DNA of 6,581 nucleotides from CAZXVW01 sp964644025 (GTDB taxonomy: Bacteria > Acidobacteriota > Terriglobia > Bryobacterales > Bryobacteraceae). The notes beneath the pieces are model-generated. The model did not search any database. It was given only the letters and a program-made list of their open reading frames with translations, and was not told the DNA's origin. Shown here in pieces: positions 6,568-6,581 of this stretch. The position numbers and the translations under genes were made by a program. The stretch covers positions 1-6,581 of the forward strand of contig CAZXVW010000218.1 in the NCBI GenBank assembly GCA_964644025.1, given 5' to 3'. Within the stretch, counting starts at the first letter, position 1. Every line of letters begins with the position of its first letter.

Positions 6568-6581
6568 ACTATTCTACCGGG

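Overview
The window is GC-rich bacterial DNA, densely coding, with all three genes on the minus strand. It reads right to left as: (i) a secreted or periplasmic 1087-residue protein with TPR repeats, an FG-GAP/VCBS beta-propeller, an ASPIC/UnbV-like module and a large C-terminal region of unknown function (6556 to 3293); (ii) a 286-residue sugar phosphate isomerase/epimerase-type TIM barrel (3284 to 2424), joined so tightly to the first gene that translational coupling is likely; (iii) after a 123-bp gap, a long cytoplasmic protein with TPR-like and HEAT-like helices, a SEC-C zinc motif and a C-terminal segment like the toxin-binding end of Xre/MbcA/ParS antitoxins (2300 to beyond base 1, so cut by the window edge).

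The mix of TPR + FG-GAP + ASPIC exported proteins, AP-endonuclease-2-fold sugar isomerases and high GC fits an Acidobacteriota-type genome (Bryobacterales/Solibacter-like), with Planctomycetota or Verrucomicrobiota as alternatives. This is an inference from gene style, not from a marker gene.

Genes (i) and (ii) probably form one transcription unit. An exported binding or scaffold protein next to a cytoplasmic carbohydrate-converting enzyme suggests a role in carbohydrate acquisition or processing, but no transporter or hydrolase lies in the window to confirm it. Gene (iii) has its own candidate extended -10 promoter and looks functionally separate.

The intergenic gap holds a perfect 7-bp GC hairpin and a CCGG-rich palindrome. 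I found no RNA genes, insertion sequences, CRISPR arrays or attachment sites. The least explained part of the window is the roughly 445-residue aromatic-rich C-terminal region of gene (i). Next comes the unusual domain combination of gene (iii). I did not find clear evidence of a wholly new multi-gene system.
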